From the NCBI GenBank assembly GCA_041395325.1, contig JAWLAT010000011.1, positions 62,001-126,000 on the forward strand: DNA of 64,000 nt, written 5' to 3'. Shown piece by piece: positions 38,058 through 49,305 of the stretch. The stretch comes from JAWLAT01 sp041395325 (GTDB lineage: Bacteria > Pseudomonadota > Gammaproteobacteria > Xanthomonadales > SZUA-5). Below the pieces are notes generated by a model that had not been told where the DNA came from, made no database searches, and saw only the letters and a list, made by a program, of their open reading frames with translations. Numbering within the stretch: the stretch's first letter is position 1; each line of letters starts with the position of its first letter. A program made the position numbers and the translations under genes.

Positions 38058-39512
38058 ATGAGCAAGCGTGCATTGATGCTGGTATTGCTGCTGTGCAACT
38101 GGCCCGGCTGGCTGGCGGCGCAGACCTTCTATGTCGCCACCAATGGCATCGACGACGCTGGGCGCGACGGCAGCATTGGACAGCCCTGGGCCACGATCAC
38201 CTTCGCGCTGGATCGTGTCCCCGATGGTTCGACGGTGCTGGTGCGGCCTGGCCTCTACCTGGGCCGTGTACGCATTCGCGGCAACTTCGCCACCGGTGTC
38301 ACGGTGCGCTCTGAATTGCCCTACCAGGCACAGCTGCGGGCCGATGAGGCGATTCTGACGGTCTACAACGACAACGCCGATATCCAGAACATCACGATCG
38401 AGGGCTTCGATGTGGCCCACAGTGGGCCGGGTGCGGCGCCGCTGCTGGTGCAGATCCAGGATGGCTTCGGCCACGAGACCCGGCGCATCACGCTGCGCGA
38501 CAACATCTTCCACGACAGCTACAACAACGATCTGGTGAAGATCAACAACGGCGCCAGCGAGATCGTCGTCGAGGGGAATCTGTTCTACAACCAGAATGGC
38601 TCGGATGAGCACATCGATGCCAACAGCGTCGATCAGGTGCGGATCGAGGGCAATGTCTTCTTCAACGATTTCGCCGCCAGCGGCCGACCGATCCCGACCA
38701 ACACCGCCAGCTACATCGTGGTCAAGGACTCCAACGGTGGCGACGACGAGTACCTGGGTGCGCGCAATGTGACCATCCGGCGCAATCTCTTCTTCCACTG
38801 GGAAGGGTCGACCGGCAGCAACTTCGTGCTGCTGGGCGAGGATGGCACGGCCAATTTCGAGGCCGACGGCGTGCTGATCGAGAACAATCTGATGCTCGGC
38901 GACAGCGGCAACACGATACGTGCGGCTTTCGGCTGCAAGGGTGTGCGCAACGTGGTGTTCAGGGCCAACACAGTCGCCGGCAATCTGCCGTCGCTGGCCT
39001 TTGCCATGCGCCTCAATACCGAGGGCGCCAACCAGCCGAACAGCAACATCGCCTTCTACAACAACATCTGGTCAGATCCCGGCGGCACGATGGAGGATTT
39101 CAGCGATACGCCGTTGGGCCAGACCAACAGCTTCGCACTGGACCGAAACCTGTACTGGAATGGCGGGCAGCCGCTGCCCGAGGACCCAGTGGAACTGGTC
39201 AATCCGTCTGACGACGCCAATGCCCGCACGGGAGACCCGCAACTGCCTGGCCAGGGCGGGTTGATCCGTCCGGTTTGGCAGCCTGCACAGAACCAGTTCA
39301 ACGGCGGGCACGCGCGTGTGGCCGACGTCTTTCAGGCGTTGGCCACGCAGTACGGCCGGATCGGCTCGGCCAGTGCGGCCATCGGCCAGGCCCGGGTCGA
39401 TCAGATGCCCGTCGATGATCTGCTCGGCCAACCGCGCGACAGCAGCCCGGACCTGGGGGCCTGGGAGCGACAGTCCGACGACGGGCTCTTCAGTGATGGG
39501 TTTGAGAACTGA
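38058..39512 (+). CDS. Secreted right-handed beta-helix protein with C-terminal SDGFE
   Basis: A GGGGGAGA site precedes the ATG at 38058. The 484-residue protein has a signal peptide (about 1-24, ending GWLAA) followed by FYVATNGIDDAG. Short repeats with Asn-rich turns follow, such as ITLRDNIFHDSYNNDLVKI, IVVEGNLFYNQ, VRIEGNVFFND and VTIRRNLFFHW. This is the pattern of parallel beta-helix proteins (DUF1565 or polysaccharide-lyase-like). It could bind or cleave a polysaccharide. No catalytic residues could be assigned. The chain ends GLFSDGFEN. Confidence 0.85.
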   Translation: MSKRALMLVLLLCNWPGWLAAQTFYVATNGIDDAGRDGSIGQPWATITFALDRVPDGSTVLVRPGLYLGRVRIRGNFATGVTVRSELPYQAQLRADEAILTVYNDNADIQNITIEGFDVAHSGPGAAPLLVQIQDGFGHETRRITLRDNIFHDSYNNDLVKINNGASEIVVEGNLFYNQNGSDEHIDANSVDQVRIEGNVFFNDFAASGRPIPTNTASYIVVKDSNGGDDEYLGARNVTIRRNLFFHWEGSTGSNFVLLGEDGTANFEADGVLIENNLMLGDSGNTIRAAFGCKGVRNVVFRANTVAGNLPSLAFAMRLNTEGANQPNSNIAFYNNIWSDPGGTMEDFSDTPLGQTNSFALDRNLYWNGGQPLPEDPVELVNPSDDANARTGDPQLPGQGGLIRPVWQPAQNQFNGGHARVADVFQALATQYGRIGSASAAIGQARVDQMPVDDLLGQPRDSSPDLGAWERQSDDGLFSDGFEN

Positions 39513-39664
39513 GGGTCATGTCGCCGCCGGGCTGATCGCAGGCATGCTCGTGCATTCTGCCTGCGCTTGAAACTTCGTTGACTTCAAGTCGTTGAATTTG
39601 AAGGGCTGAAAAATCTGGCACGGCACGTGATTGGCTGATCTCAGGCACTGACGGAGGGCCTGAG

Positions 39665-40111
39665 ATGCGTACACAGCACGAATGCCGTTCTCGAATGGGA
39701 AGTTTGCGCCTGGCGCTGATCATCGGCGGTCTGGGCGGCGCCAGCCTGGCGCTCGCTGGCGGTAGCGATCAGCCGGGCGACCTCATGGGCCCCCATTGCG
39801 AGCCCTGCGGCTATGTGGCGCGGGTGCAGCAACACAATGTCGCTGATCCCAGCGCGGGGCCGGTGCGACTGATGTACATGCCGGACGCGACCGAGCCGCT
39901 GCGCCATGTACTGGCCGGACTGGACCCTTTGAGCGGCCTGCATCTGGCCGATGTCGGTCGCAGTCAAACGCCGCCGTTTGAGGTCCACGTGCAGTACCCC
40001 GACGGTCGTCGGGAGATCCGCCTGGTAGACCATCCGTCGCGGTATCCGGTGGGCATGCCCATCGCACCGCCGACGCTGCCGGTCGAATCGGAACTGGCTG
40101 ATCTTCGCTAG
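39665..40111 (+). CDS. Small secreted hypothetical protein
   Basis: The 148-residue protein has a signal-like hydrophobic stretch (SLRLALIIGGLGGASLALAG), a CEPCGY Cys pair and then a region without a recognised domain. The CxxC pair may bind a metal or form a disulfide. The product is not recognised. The gene is bounded by a strong bidirectional terminator downstream and follows the beta-helix gene by 152 bases. Confidence 0.6.
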   Translation: MRTQHECRSRMGSLRLALIIGGLGGASLALAGGSDQPGDLMGPHCEPCGYVARVQQHNVADPSAGPVRLMYMPDATEPLRHVLAGLDPLSGLHLADVGRSQTPPFEVHVQYPDGRREIRLVDHPSRYPVGMPIAPPTLPVESELADLR

Positions 40112-40127
40112 ATCAAGCGGCTGCGGG

Positions 40128-40163
40128 AACGAACGGATCGGGCATCGCCCGATCCGTTCGTTT
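40128..40163. terminator. Bidirectional terminator
   Basis: AACGAACGGATCGGGC (40128-40143) and its exact complement (40147-40162) form a 16-bp stem with a 3-base loop, flanked by T on one side and A on the other. It separates the small secreted gene from acnA, which converge on it. Confidence 0.92.
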
Positions 40164-40167
40164 GGGC

Positions 40168-42879
<2,712 letters not shown>

Positions 42880-42944
42880 GAAGGCTCTCCGAGGCAGCAG
42901 GGGAAGGGGGATCCGGCCGATCCGGCCGGTCATAGCAGCCCTTT

Positions 42945-42973
42945 ATTATGAAAGATCCGGCGCCCGGCGTCTT
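42945..42973 (-). promoter_or_regulatory. Possible acnA promoter
   Basis: On the minus strand CATAAT (42945-42950) is a good -10 and AAGACG (42968-42973) a weak -35 at 17-base spacing. The 5' leader would be about 60 bases and contains a direct repeat of ATCCGGCCG. Low-to-moderate support. Confidence 0.35.
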
Positions 42974-43014
42974 CCGACAATGGTCGAGTTGGGGCGATTG
43001 GATGCCGTCAGCGT

Positions 43015-43056
43015 GCCGCCCGGACGCAACGACTTGCCGCCCGGACGCAGCGATTT
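43015..43056. repeat. Two 21-bp tandem copies
   Basis: Two copies of a 21-base unit beginning GCCGCCCGGACGC lie at 43015-43035 and 43036-43056, differing at two positions. A partial third begins at 43057. Purpose unknown, in the acnA upstream region. Confidence 0.6.
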
Positions 43057-43096
43057 GCCGCTCGAGAGCGGGCGACTCCGAGGCGCGCCAATCTGG

Positions 43097-43120
43097 GTAG
43101 GAGCGAGCCCTGCTCGCGAC
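43097..43120. repeat. REP-like palindrome
   Basis: GTAGGAGCGAGC...GCTCGCGAC at 43097-43120 looks like the REP class common in pseudomonads and xanthomonads. Only one copy was seen in the window. Confidence 0.6.
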
Positions 43121-43178
43121 ACGCCAGTCTGCAGAAGCGCGTCAGTCAGCCACCTCACCGTAGGTCGGCAACGATTCG

Positions 43179-43985
43179 CTACCGAGCACGTACGAAATAC
43201 TGTGCCTGACTGGAACCCGGCAGCTGCCGCTGTTCCACCTCGAACAGTGTGCTCTGCGCCTGCACCAGCGCGCTGAGCTTGCGGTAGCCGTACAGGCGCG
43301 GATCAAAATCCGGCTGCAGTTTGGTCAGATAATTGCCATAGGTGGCCAGGTCGGCCCAGCCATCTTCGTCGCTGGCGGCATTGAGGGTGTCGATCAGGAA
43401 GGTCTTTGGCAGTCCGCCGTCGGTGGATTCGGCCGGTGATTCCTGATTGCCCTTCTTGCCCTTGCCGCCGGATTTGCGCCGTGCGCTGTCGCGGTCCGCA
43501 GAGGCTTTGGTTGCGGCGTCGGCATCCGGGCGCAGCAACTCGGTGAAGATGAACTTGTGGCAGGCGTTGCGGAAGGCGTCCGGCGTCTTGCGTTCGCCAA
43601 AGCCCAGCACGATCAGCCCCTCTTCCTTGATGCGCAGCGCCAGACCGGTGAAATCGCTGTCGCTGGAGACCAGGCAGAAGCCACCGAAGCGGCCGGTGTA
43701 GAGCAGGTCCATCGCATCGATGATCAGCGTGCTGTCGGTGGCGTTCTTGCCGGTGGTGTAGGCGAATTGCTGCACCGGCTTGATCGCGTGCTTGTTCAGC
43801 GCCTTCTTCCACTGTGCACTGGTGGGCGCGGTGAAGTCGCCATAGATGCGCTTGACCGTCGCTTCGCCGTACTTCGCCACCTCGGCCAACAAGGGCTCAA
43901 TGACGGCCGCCTGGGCATTGTCGGCATCGATCAGCACGGCCAGGTGTGTGGACTGGCTGCTGGCGTCGGCGAGTGGCAGGCTCAT
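43179..43985 (-). CDS. NYN (LabA/DUF88-like) domain protein with OST-HTH/LOTUS domain
   Basis: The start at 43985 follows a GGAGC site. The 268-residue protein has an N-terminal NYN PIN-like domain with Asp20 and Asp22 in AVLIDADNAQ, then IIDAMDLLYTGRFGGF and VSSDSDFTGLALRIKEEG. This is a likely metal-dependent RNase fold. A Lys/Gly-rich linker (about 185-205) joins it to a C-terminal LOTUS-type winged helix (about 210-268; LQPDFDPRLYGYRKLSALV) that binds RNA. RNA processing is likely, but the substrate is unknown. It is 22 bases downstream of the DUF3185 gene. Confidence 0.82.
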   Translation of the reverse strand: MSLPLADASSQSTHLAVLIDADNAQAAVIEPLLAEVAKYGEATVKRIYGDFTAPTSAQWKKALNKHAIKPVQQFAYTTGKNATDSTLIIDAMDLLYTGRFGGFCLVSSDSDFTGLALRIKEEGLIVLGFGERKTPDAFRNACHKFIFTELLRPDADAATKASADRDSARRKSGGKGKKGNQESPAESTDGGLPKTFLIDTLNAASDEDGWADLATYGNYLTKLQPDFDPRLYGYRKLSALVQAQSTLFEVEQRQLPGSSQAQYFVRAR

Positions 43986-44007
43986 CGATGGCTCCGTGGC
44001 GAAGGCA

Positions 44008-44211
44008 TCAGCGCCGCGAGAACAACAGCAAACCCAGGCCGACAACGGCTGAGATCAGGCCACCGATCAGATAGGCCATCGTGCTGTCCGAATAACGCCC
44101 GGTCACGCCTTCGACCAATTGCTCACCGAGACTTTCGGTGGACTGCCAGCCGAAATACAGCATGACCAGACCGGCCAGCAGCAGTGCCAGTCCCAGAATT
44201 CGACCGACCAT
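44008..44211 (-). CDS. DUF3185 small membrane protein
   Basis: The 67-residue protein has two membrane helices (about 4-22 and 45-64) and the DUF3185 pattern: MLYFGWQSTESLGEQLVEG, TGRYSDSTMAYLIGG and a final GLGLLLF. The start at 44211 has GGAGTC upstream. The function of the family is unknown. It and the NYN gene lie close on the same strand. Confidence 0.85.
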   Translation of the reverse strand: MVGRILGLALLLAGLVMLYFGWQSTESLGEQLVEGVTGRYSDSTMAYLIGGLISAVVGLGLLLFSRR

Positions 44212-44405
44212 CCATGACTCCCAACAGCGCGCAACAGTCAAGTGTAGGCCCGTAGCCGATTTGGTGCGAATCGCTGCCAGGACCGCCTGCACTTCTTGCG
44301 GTCCGGCTCAGCCATTGCTCATCGGCGCGCATCTGGCAGGCACATCGGCTCGACGGGGGATCGACCGGCTAAGCTCGGGCACTGCAATGCAGCCGGAGAG
44401 AACCG

Positions 44406-45716
44406 ATGAGCAGACTGGGGCGCTGGCTGTGGCTGTTGCTGTTCGCTTGTCTGAGTTCGACCGCGTCGGCGGCCGAGTATCTGGAACTGACCGACTTCAC
44501 GCTGATCGATGGCACCGATGGGGCGGCCCGAACCGTGCAGCGCATGCTGATCCGCGACGGGCGCATTGTGGCGATTGATCCCGAACCCATTCCCTCGGCA
44601 GAGCCAGGTTCGACATGGACTCGCATCGACCTGCAGGGAACCTGGGTCATGCCTGGCCTGGTTGACACGCATGTGCACGTGGCGCGCTTCCCCGATGCGC
44701 ACGCCAAGGCGGTGACCATCCTGCAGCAGGCGCTCGCCGGTGGGGTGACGCTGGTGCGCGATCTGGGTGGCGATGCGCGGGCCTTGGCCGAGTTGGAAAG
44801 GGCCACCGGTCGCGCTGAGATCGCCGGCCCGGACCTGGTCTACAGCGCCATGCTGGGTGGTCCGGACATCCACGCACAGGGGCCGACCGCCCAACTGGCC
44901 AGTGGCCGGGTGGCCGGTGAGGCGCCCTGGGCGCGGATGGTCGATGCGAACAGCGATCTGCGCCAGATTCTGGCCGAGGCGCGCGGGACGGGTGCGCGCA
45001 ACATCAAGCTCTATGGCGACATGACGGCGCCGTTGGTCGCCGCAATCGTGGCCGAAAGCCGGCGTCAGCAACTGCTGACCACGGCCCATGCGACGGTCTT
45101 CCCGGCGGCGCCGCAGGATCTGGTCGAGGCGGGAGTGGGATCGCTGGCCCATGCGGCCTATCTGGTCTGGGCCGGGGTGGATGAGGTGCCCGCTGACTAC
45201 CAGCGCCGCACCTCCGGTCCGTGGGAGGCGATTCCGGCCGATCATCCGCGCCTGCTGGCGTTGTATCGACGCATGGCCGAACGCGGCGTCAGCCTGGATG
45301 CCACGCTCTACGTCTATGAGGCGATGCAGAGCTATCCGGGTCTGCCGCCGATGCCCTGGACTCGACAGGCCTCGGCCTGGGGCGCAGAGGCCACCCGTCT
45401 GGCGCATGCCGCTGGCGTGCGGGTCAGCACCGGCACCGACTGGTTCGAGCCGCGCCATGACCGCGAGCTGCCGCACACCCACGAGGAACTGGTGCTGTTG
45501 GTGGAGAAAGCCGGATTCACCCCCGCCGAGGCCATTGTTGCCGGGACCCGCAACGGTGCAATCGCGCTCGGTCTGGGCGAGAGCCACGGCACGCTCGAGC
45601 TGGGCAAATGGGCCGATCTGGTGGTGCTCGAGGCCGATCCGCTTGAGGACATCCGCCACACCCAGCAGATCCGCTTCACCATCCGCCACGGACAGCGGAT
45701 TGAGCCGATGCGCTGA
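44406..45716 (+). CDS. Secreted metal-dependent amidohydrolase
   Basis: The 436-residue protein has a signal peptide (about 1-22) and an amidohydrolase barrel. Metal ligands are in DTHVHVARF. NIKLYGDM probably holds the bridging lysine, TTAHATVF another ligand, and GVRVSTGTDWF the late aspartate. A GGAGAG site precedes the ATG. The substrate is unknown. A role on an imported amide or lactam is plausible. It ends 30 bases before the convergent GGDEF gene. Confidence 0.85.
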   Translation: MSRLGRWLWLLLFACLSSTASAAEYLELTDFTLIDGTDGAARTVQRMLIRDGRIVAIDPEPIPSAEPGSTWTRIDLQGTWVMPGLVDTHVHVARFPDAHAKAVTILQQALAGGVTLVRDLGGDARALAELERATGRAEIAGPDLVYSAMLGGPDIHAQGPTAQLASGRVAGEAPWARMVDANSDLRQILAEARGTGARNIKLYGDMTAPLVAAIVAESRRQQLLTTAHATVFPAAPQDLVEAGVGSLAHAAYLVWAGVDEVPADYQRRTSGPWEAIPADHPRLLALYRRMAERGVSLDATLYVYEAMQSYPGLPPMPWTRQASAWGAEATRLAHAAGVRVSTGTDWFEPRHDRELPHTHEELVLLVEKAGFTPAEAIVAGTRNGAIALGLGESHGTLELGKWADLVVLEADPLEDIRHTQQIRFTIRHGQRIEPMR

Positions 45717-45746
45717 TTGACCGCAGTGCAGCGCGGACCGGCGGCG

Positions 45747-47825
45747 TCAGCCCTGGCGACGCTGGTCCTTGCTGCCGTACATGCTGCTGTCGGCCCGCGC
45801 AATGGTGCTGGCCAGGCTCTCGCGTCCCTGCCGCTGTGCCTGACCGACGCTGAAGGCGCAGCTGGCGTGCTCCCGGTTCCGCTCCAACTGGCGCTGCAAC
45901 TGTTGTGCGGCTGCGGCGTCGGTCGAGGGCAGCAGCAGGATGAATTCATCGCCTCCCGAACGCACGAGGGCGCCATCGGCCGGCAAGTGCTGACGCAGAA
46001 AGCCGGCGAAATCCCGCAGCACCTGATCGCCATGTTCGTGGCCATGGGCATCGTTGATCCGCTTGAACTGGTCCAGATCGATGACCAGCGCCGCCCAGCC
46101 GGGATCGCTCTGCTGGAGCTCGAACAGCGTCAGATAGCGGCGATTGAAGCAGTCGGTCAGTGGATCGCGCAGCGCCATGCTGCGCAATTCCTCGGCCTGT
46201 TCGACCTGATCGGTCACGTCCAGTGCCTGCATCAGCACCAACCGACGTTCGCTGTCTTCGCCGAAGGCCCGGGCAGAGACCCGCCAATGTGCATGGCTGC
46301 CGTCACTGCGGCGGAAGCGCAAGGTCATCTCGGCGTGGCCCTGCTGGCGCAGCTGGGTCAGATAGTCCTGCAGGCCATGCTGGGCGGTGTCGACAACCAC
46401 TTCGTCCAGGTGATGCGTTTCGGCGGCGCCCGCAGCAATGCCAAGCGCCTCGGCCGCACCGGGATTGAGATCGACCACCTGTCCGCGCAGGTTGTGCAGA
46501 CAGACCATGCCCGAACTCAGTCCCAGATATTCACGGGCTCGGGTACGACTTTCCTGCAGATCGGCCAGCGTTCGCGCGAGGCGACGGTGGCTGCGTCTCT
46601 GCAAGCCAAACAGGGCCGCCAGGATCAACAGGCCGGCGAGCGTGGCCAGAGCCAGCCAGCGGGTCAGACGTTCTGTCTCGGCCAGTCGTTCGGCGCGCTG
46701 CTGGGTCAATCGGGTGTCGGCTTCCAGGCGGATCAGTTCGGCCTGCTGTTCGGCACGTTCCAGGCGGGCCTGGAAATCGGCCGCCGATTGGGCCCGGTCG
46801 GCCTGAATGATGTCTTCATCCAGCGCCATGGTTTGTCGAATGAGCGTGTGCAGGCGCACATCATCGTCGCCGTGATCGAGCAACAGACGCAGCAATTCGC
46901 GGCCCACACGCAGCTGGTCGCGGTGCAGTGCCAGATCACGAAAGGCGGCGTAGGCGCGATCCAGCGTGCCGATGGCCTCGATGGGCTGTTGTTCGTCCAG
47001 CGCCGCCAATCCCAGGACCTCCAGTCCCAGCCCCTGCAACTGGCTGTTGCGCAGGCGTTCGCCCAGCGCCAGCACGGCCTGACCATATTCGCGCTGGGCG
47101 GCATGGTCCGCGTCGATGCGGGCCATGCGCGCGGCTTCCAGGTAGAGCTCAGCGCTGAGCTTGGGATCATCGAAACGACTGGAGATCTCGGTAGCCTGGC
47201 GGAGCAATGCCCGGGCCTGCAGCCGATCGCCGAGTTGTGCCAGTGCGCGACCACGATTGCGCAGCAGCCGCACGCGCATCGGCAGGGCCTGGTTGGGGTC
47301 ACTGAGTGCGTCCAGACCCCGCTGGGCATAGTCAGCTGCTACCGCATGTTTGCCCAGCGCGTGGCTCATGGACGAATAGCCCAGTGCCACATCGGCCTGT
47401 AGCTCGGCATTCGGGTGTTCACGCAACAGCAGCTCTGCCGCGGCCAGGCGTTCTTCGCCGTGGTGATAGTCCTGGATGGCGATGGCACCTCGCGCCTCGG
47501 CAATCAGACCTCGTACGGCCAGATGGGGTACGCCGGCTCGCTCCGCGGCCTGCGTGGCGGCGCGGCCGGCATCGCGCTGACACTGCCAGTCGGCGATGAC
47601 CCGACAGGCGTTGGCCTGGGCCAGCAGCAACAGCGCTCGCTCATGGTCGTCCTCAGCCGGCAAGTGGGACAGCTCGTCGGCGATGCGTTGGAGTGCACCA
47701 TCGGGATCGAGCAGGGCTTGCCGCTCGAGCGGATGGCGGGGCAGAGCGGAACTGTCCTGCGCGCAGACCATCGGTGGCAGCCACAGCGCCAAGGCGAGCA
47801 GCAGCGGGCTCGCAGTTCGCAGCAT
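45747..47825 (-). CDS. TPR-containing diguanylate cyclase
   Basis: The start at 47825 gives a signal peptide (about 1-23, SPLLLALALWLPPMVCAQ). The 692-residue protein has a periplasmic TPR-like helical repeat region (about 60-370), a membrane helix (about 395-415), a PAS-like domain (about 435-555) and a GGDEF domain with RSGGDEFILLL and DPLTDCFNRRYL. It should make cyclic-di-GMP from GTP. It is divergent from the acyl-CoA dehydrogenase gene. Confidence 0.88.
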   Translation of the reverse strand: MLRTASPLLLALALWLPPMVCAQDSSALPRHPLERQALLDPDGALQRIADELSHLPAEDDHERALLLLAQANACRVIADWQCQRDAGRAATQAAERAGVPHLAVRGLIAEARGAIAIQDYHHGEERLAAAELLLREHPNAELQADVALGYSSMSHALGKHAVAADYAQRGLDALSDPNQALPMRVRLLRNRGRALAQLGDRLQARALLRQATEISSRFDDPKLSAELYLEAARMARIDADHAAQREYGQAVLALGERLRNSQLQGLGLEVLGLAALDEQQPIEAIGTLDRAYAAFRDLALHRDQLRVGRELLRLLLDHGDDDVRLHTLIRQTMALDEDIIQADRAQSAADFQARLERAEQQAELIRLEADTRLTQQRAERLAETERLTRWLALATLAGLLILAALFGLQRRSHRRLARTLADLQESRTRAREYLGLSSGMVCLHNLRGQVVDLNPGAAEALGIAAGAAETHHLDEVVVDTAQHGLQDYLTQLRQQGHAEMTLRFRRSDGSHAHWRVSARAFGEDSERRLVLMQALDVTDQVEQAEELRSMALRDPLTDCFNRRYLTLFELQQSDPGWAALVIDLDQFKRINDAHGHEHGDQVLRDFAGFLRQHLPADGALVRSGGDEFILLLPSTDAAAAQQLQRQLERNREHASCAFSVGQAQRQGRESLASTIARADSSMYGSKDQRRQG

Positions 47826-48060
47826 CCGGCTTGGCAAGGCGTCAGCGCGATCGCGCACGGCAGGCCCACTGTGGACGATGGCTGTGCCGAAGTGTAGTGC
47901 AGTGCCAGCGGCGATTCCGGAACAGTTGCAATCTCTTGCACGTCCGGGCCCCGTCCTTGTGCAGTCGCTGGCGGCTGCTCGACGCGGTGCGATCGGATCG
48001 GTCTCCATGCGGTGCGGATTCGGGTTAAGAATAGTGGCCTTGTCGTGACCGGGACCTGCC

Positions 48061-49305
48061 ATGCACTTTCAACCCAGTGAGCGTTGCCAGGCGCTGCTCA
48101 AGGCCATTCGTGACTTCATGCGCCGTGAGGTGCAGCCGATCGAAGCCGAGTGCCTGGCCACTGCACGCGAGATGGGCGCCGACTGGCGCCAGTGGCGTGT
48201 ACTGCCGGCCATCGAGGCCGCCAAGGCCAAGGCGCGCGAGGCGGGCTTGTGGAATCTGTTCCTGCCCGATGCCGACCTGGGCGCGGGCCTGAGCACGCTG
48301 GAATATGCACCGCTGGCCGAAGCCACCGGTCACAGCCTGATCGCCCCGGAGATCTTCAACTGCAATGCGCCGGACACCGGCAACATGGAAGTGCTGTACC
48401 ACTACGGCAACGAAGCGCAGCAGGCGCAGTGGCTGCAGCCCTTGCTCGCTGGCGAGATCCGCTCGGTCTTCGCCATGACCGAGCCGGAGGTGGCCTCCAG
48501 CGATGCCACCAACATGCAGGCGACCATCGTCTCGGACGGAGACGACCATGTGCTCATCAACGGCCGCAAGTGGTGGGCGACCGGTCTGGGACACCCCAAC
48601 GCGAAGATCGCCATCGTCATGGGGCTGACCGATGCGGCCGCCGATCGCCACCATCGCCACAGCATGGTGCTGGTGCCACTGGACGCGCCCGGGGTGGAGA
48701 TCGTGCGGATGCTGCCGGCGATGGGCGAGTACGACGCGCCCTATGGTCACGGCGAGTTGCGCCTGACCAACGTGCGGGTGCCGCGCGGCAACCTGATCCG
48801 TGAGTTGGGCGCCGGCTTCGAGATTGCCCAGGGGCGGTTGGGGCCGGGTCGCATCCATCACTGCATGCGCTGCATCGGCGCCGCCGAGCGGGCGCTGCAG
48901 CTGCTGATCGAGCGCGGCGCCAGCCGCGTCGCCTTCGGCAAGCCGCTGATCATGCTCGACGGCAACCGCGAGCGTATCGCCGAGCTGCGCATGGCCATCG
49001 ACCAGGCGCGTCTGCTGACCCTGTACGCGGCCTGGAAGATTGACCAGGTCGGCGCGCTGCAGGCGCTGACCGAGATCTCGGCGATCAAGGTCATTGCGCC
49101 CAATGTGCTGGAGCGGACCGTCGATGCGGCGATCCAGATGCATGGCGGTGCTGGCGTCAGCCATGACACGCCATTGACCAGCCTGTACTCGATGGCCCGG
49201 GCGCTGCGCCTGGCCGACGGGCCTGATCAGGTGCACAAGGCGATGATCGCCAAAGTCGAGTTGCGCAAGTACGCGCATCTGCTTGGGCGTGGACCAGCCG
49301 CATGA
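48061..49305 (+). CDS. Acyl-CoA dehydrogenase, ACAD10/11-like
   Basis: The 414-residue flavoenzyme has the ACAD layout: an N-terminal helical domain, the FAD-contact motif FAMTEPEVASSDATN, a beta domain (ATGLGHPNAKI), and a C-terminal helical domain with MHGGAGVSHD. It resembles the ACAD10/11 class most. It overlaps the next gene (a kinase) by 4 bp. In animals both domains are fused in ACAD11, so the pair probably works on the same acyl-CoA. Confidence 0.88.
   Translation: MHFQPSERCQALLKAIRDFMRREVQPIEAECLATAREMGADWRQWRVLPAIEAAKAKAREAGLWNLFLPDADLGAGLSTLEYAPLAEATGHSLIAPEIFNCNAPDTGNMEVLYHYGNEAQQAQWLQPLLAGEIRSVFAMTEPEVASSDATNMQATIVSDGDDHVLINGRKWWATGLGHPNAKIAIVMGLTDAAADRHHRHSMVLVPLDAPGVEIVRMLPAMGEYDAPYGHGELRLTNVRVPRGNLIRELGAGFEIAQGRLGPGRIHHCMRCIGAAERALQLLIERGASRVAFGKPLIMLDGNRERIAELRMAIDQARLLTLYAAWKIDQVGALQALTEISAIKVIAPNVLERTVDAAIQMHGGAGVSHDTPLTSLYSMARALRLADGPDQVHKAMIAKVELRKYAHLLGRGPAA

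Noticed and set aside
39616..39635. Sigma-54-like TGGCAC...TTGGC
   Set aside because: The spacing between the two boxes is wrong for a sigma-54 promoter.
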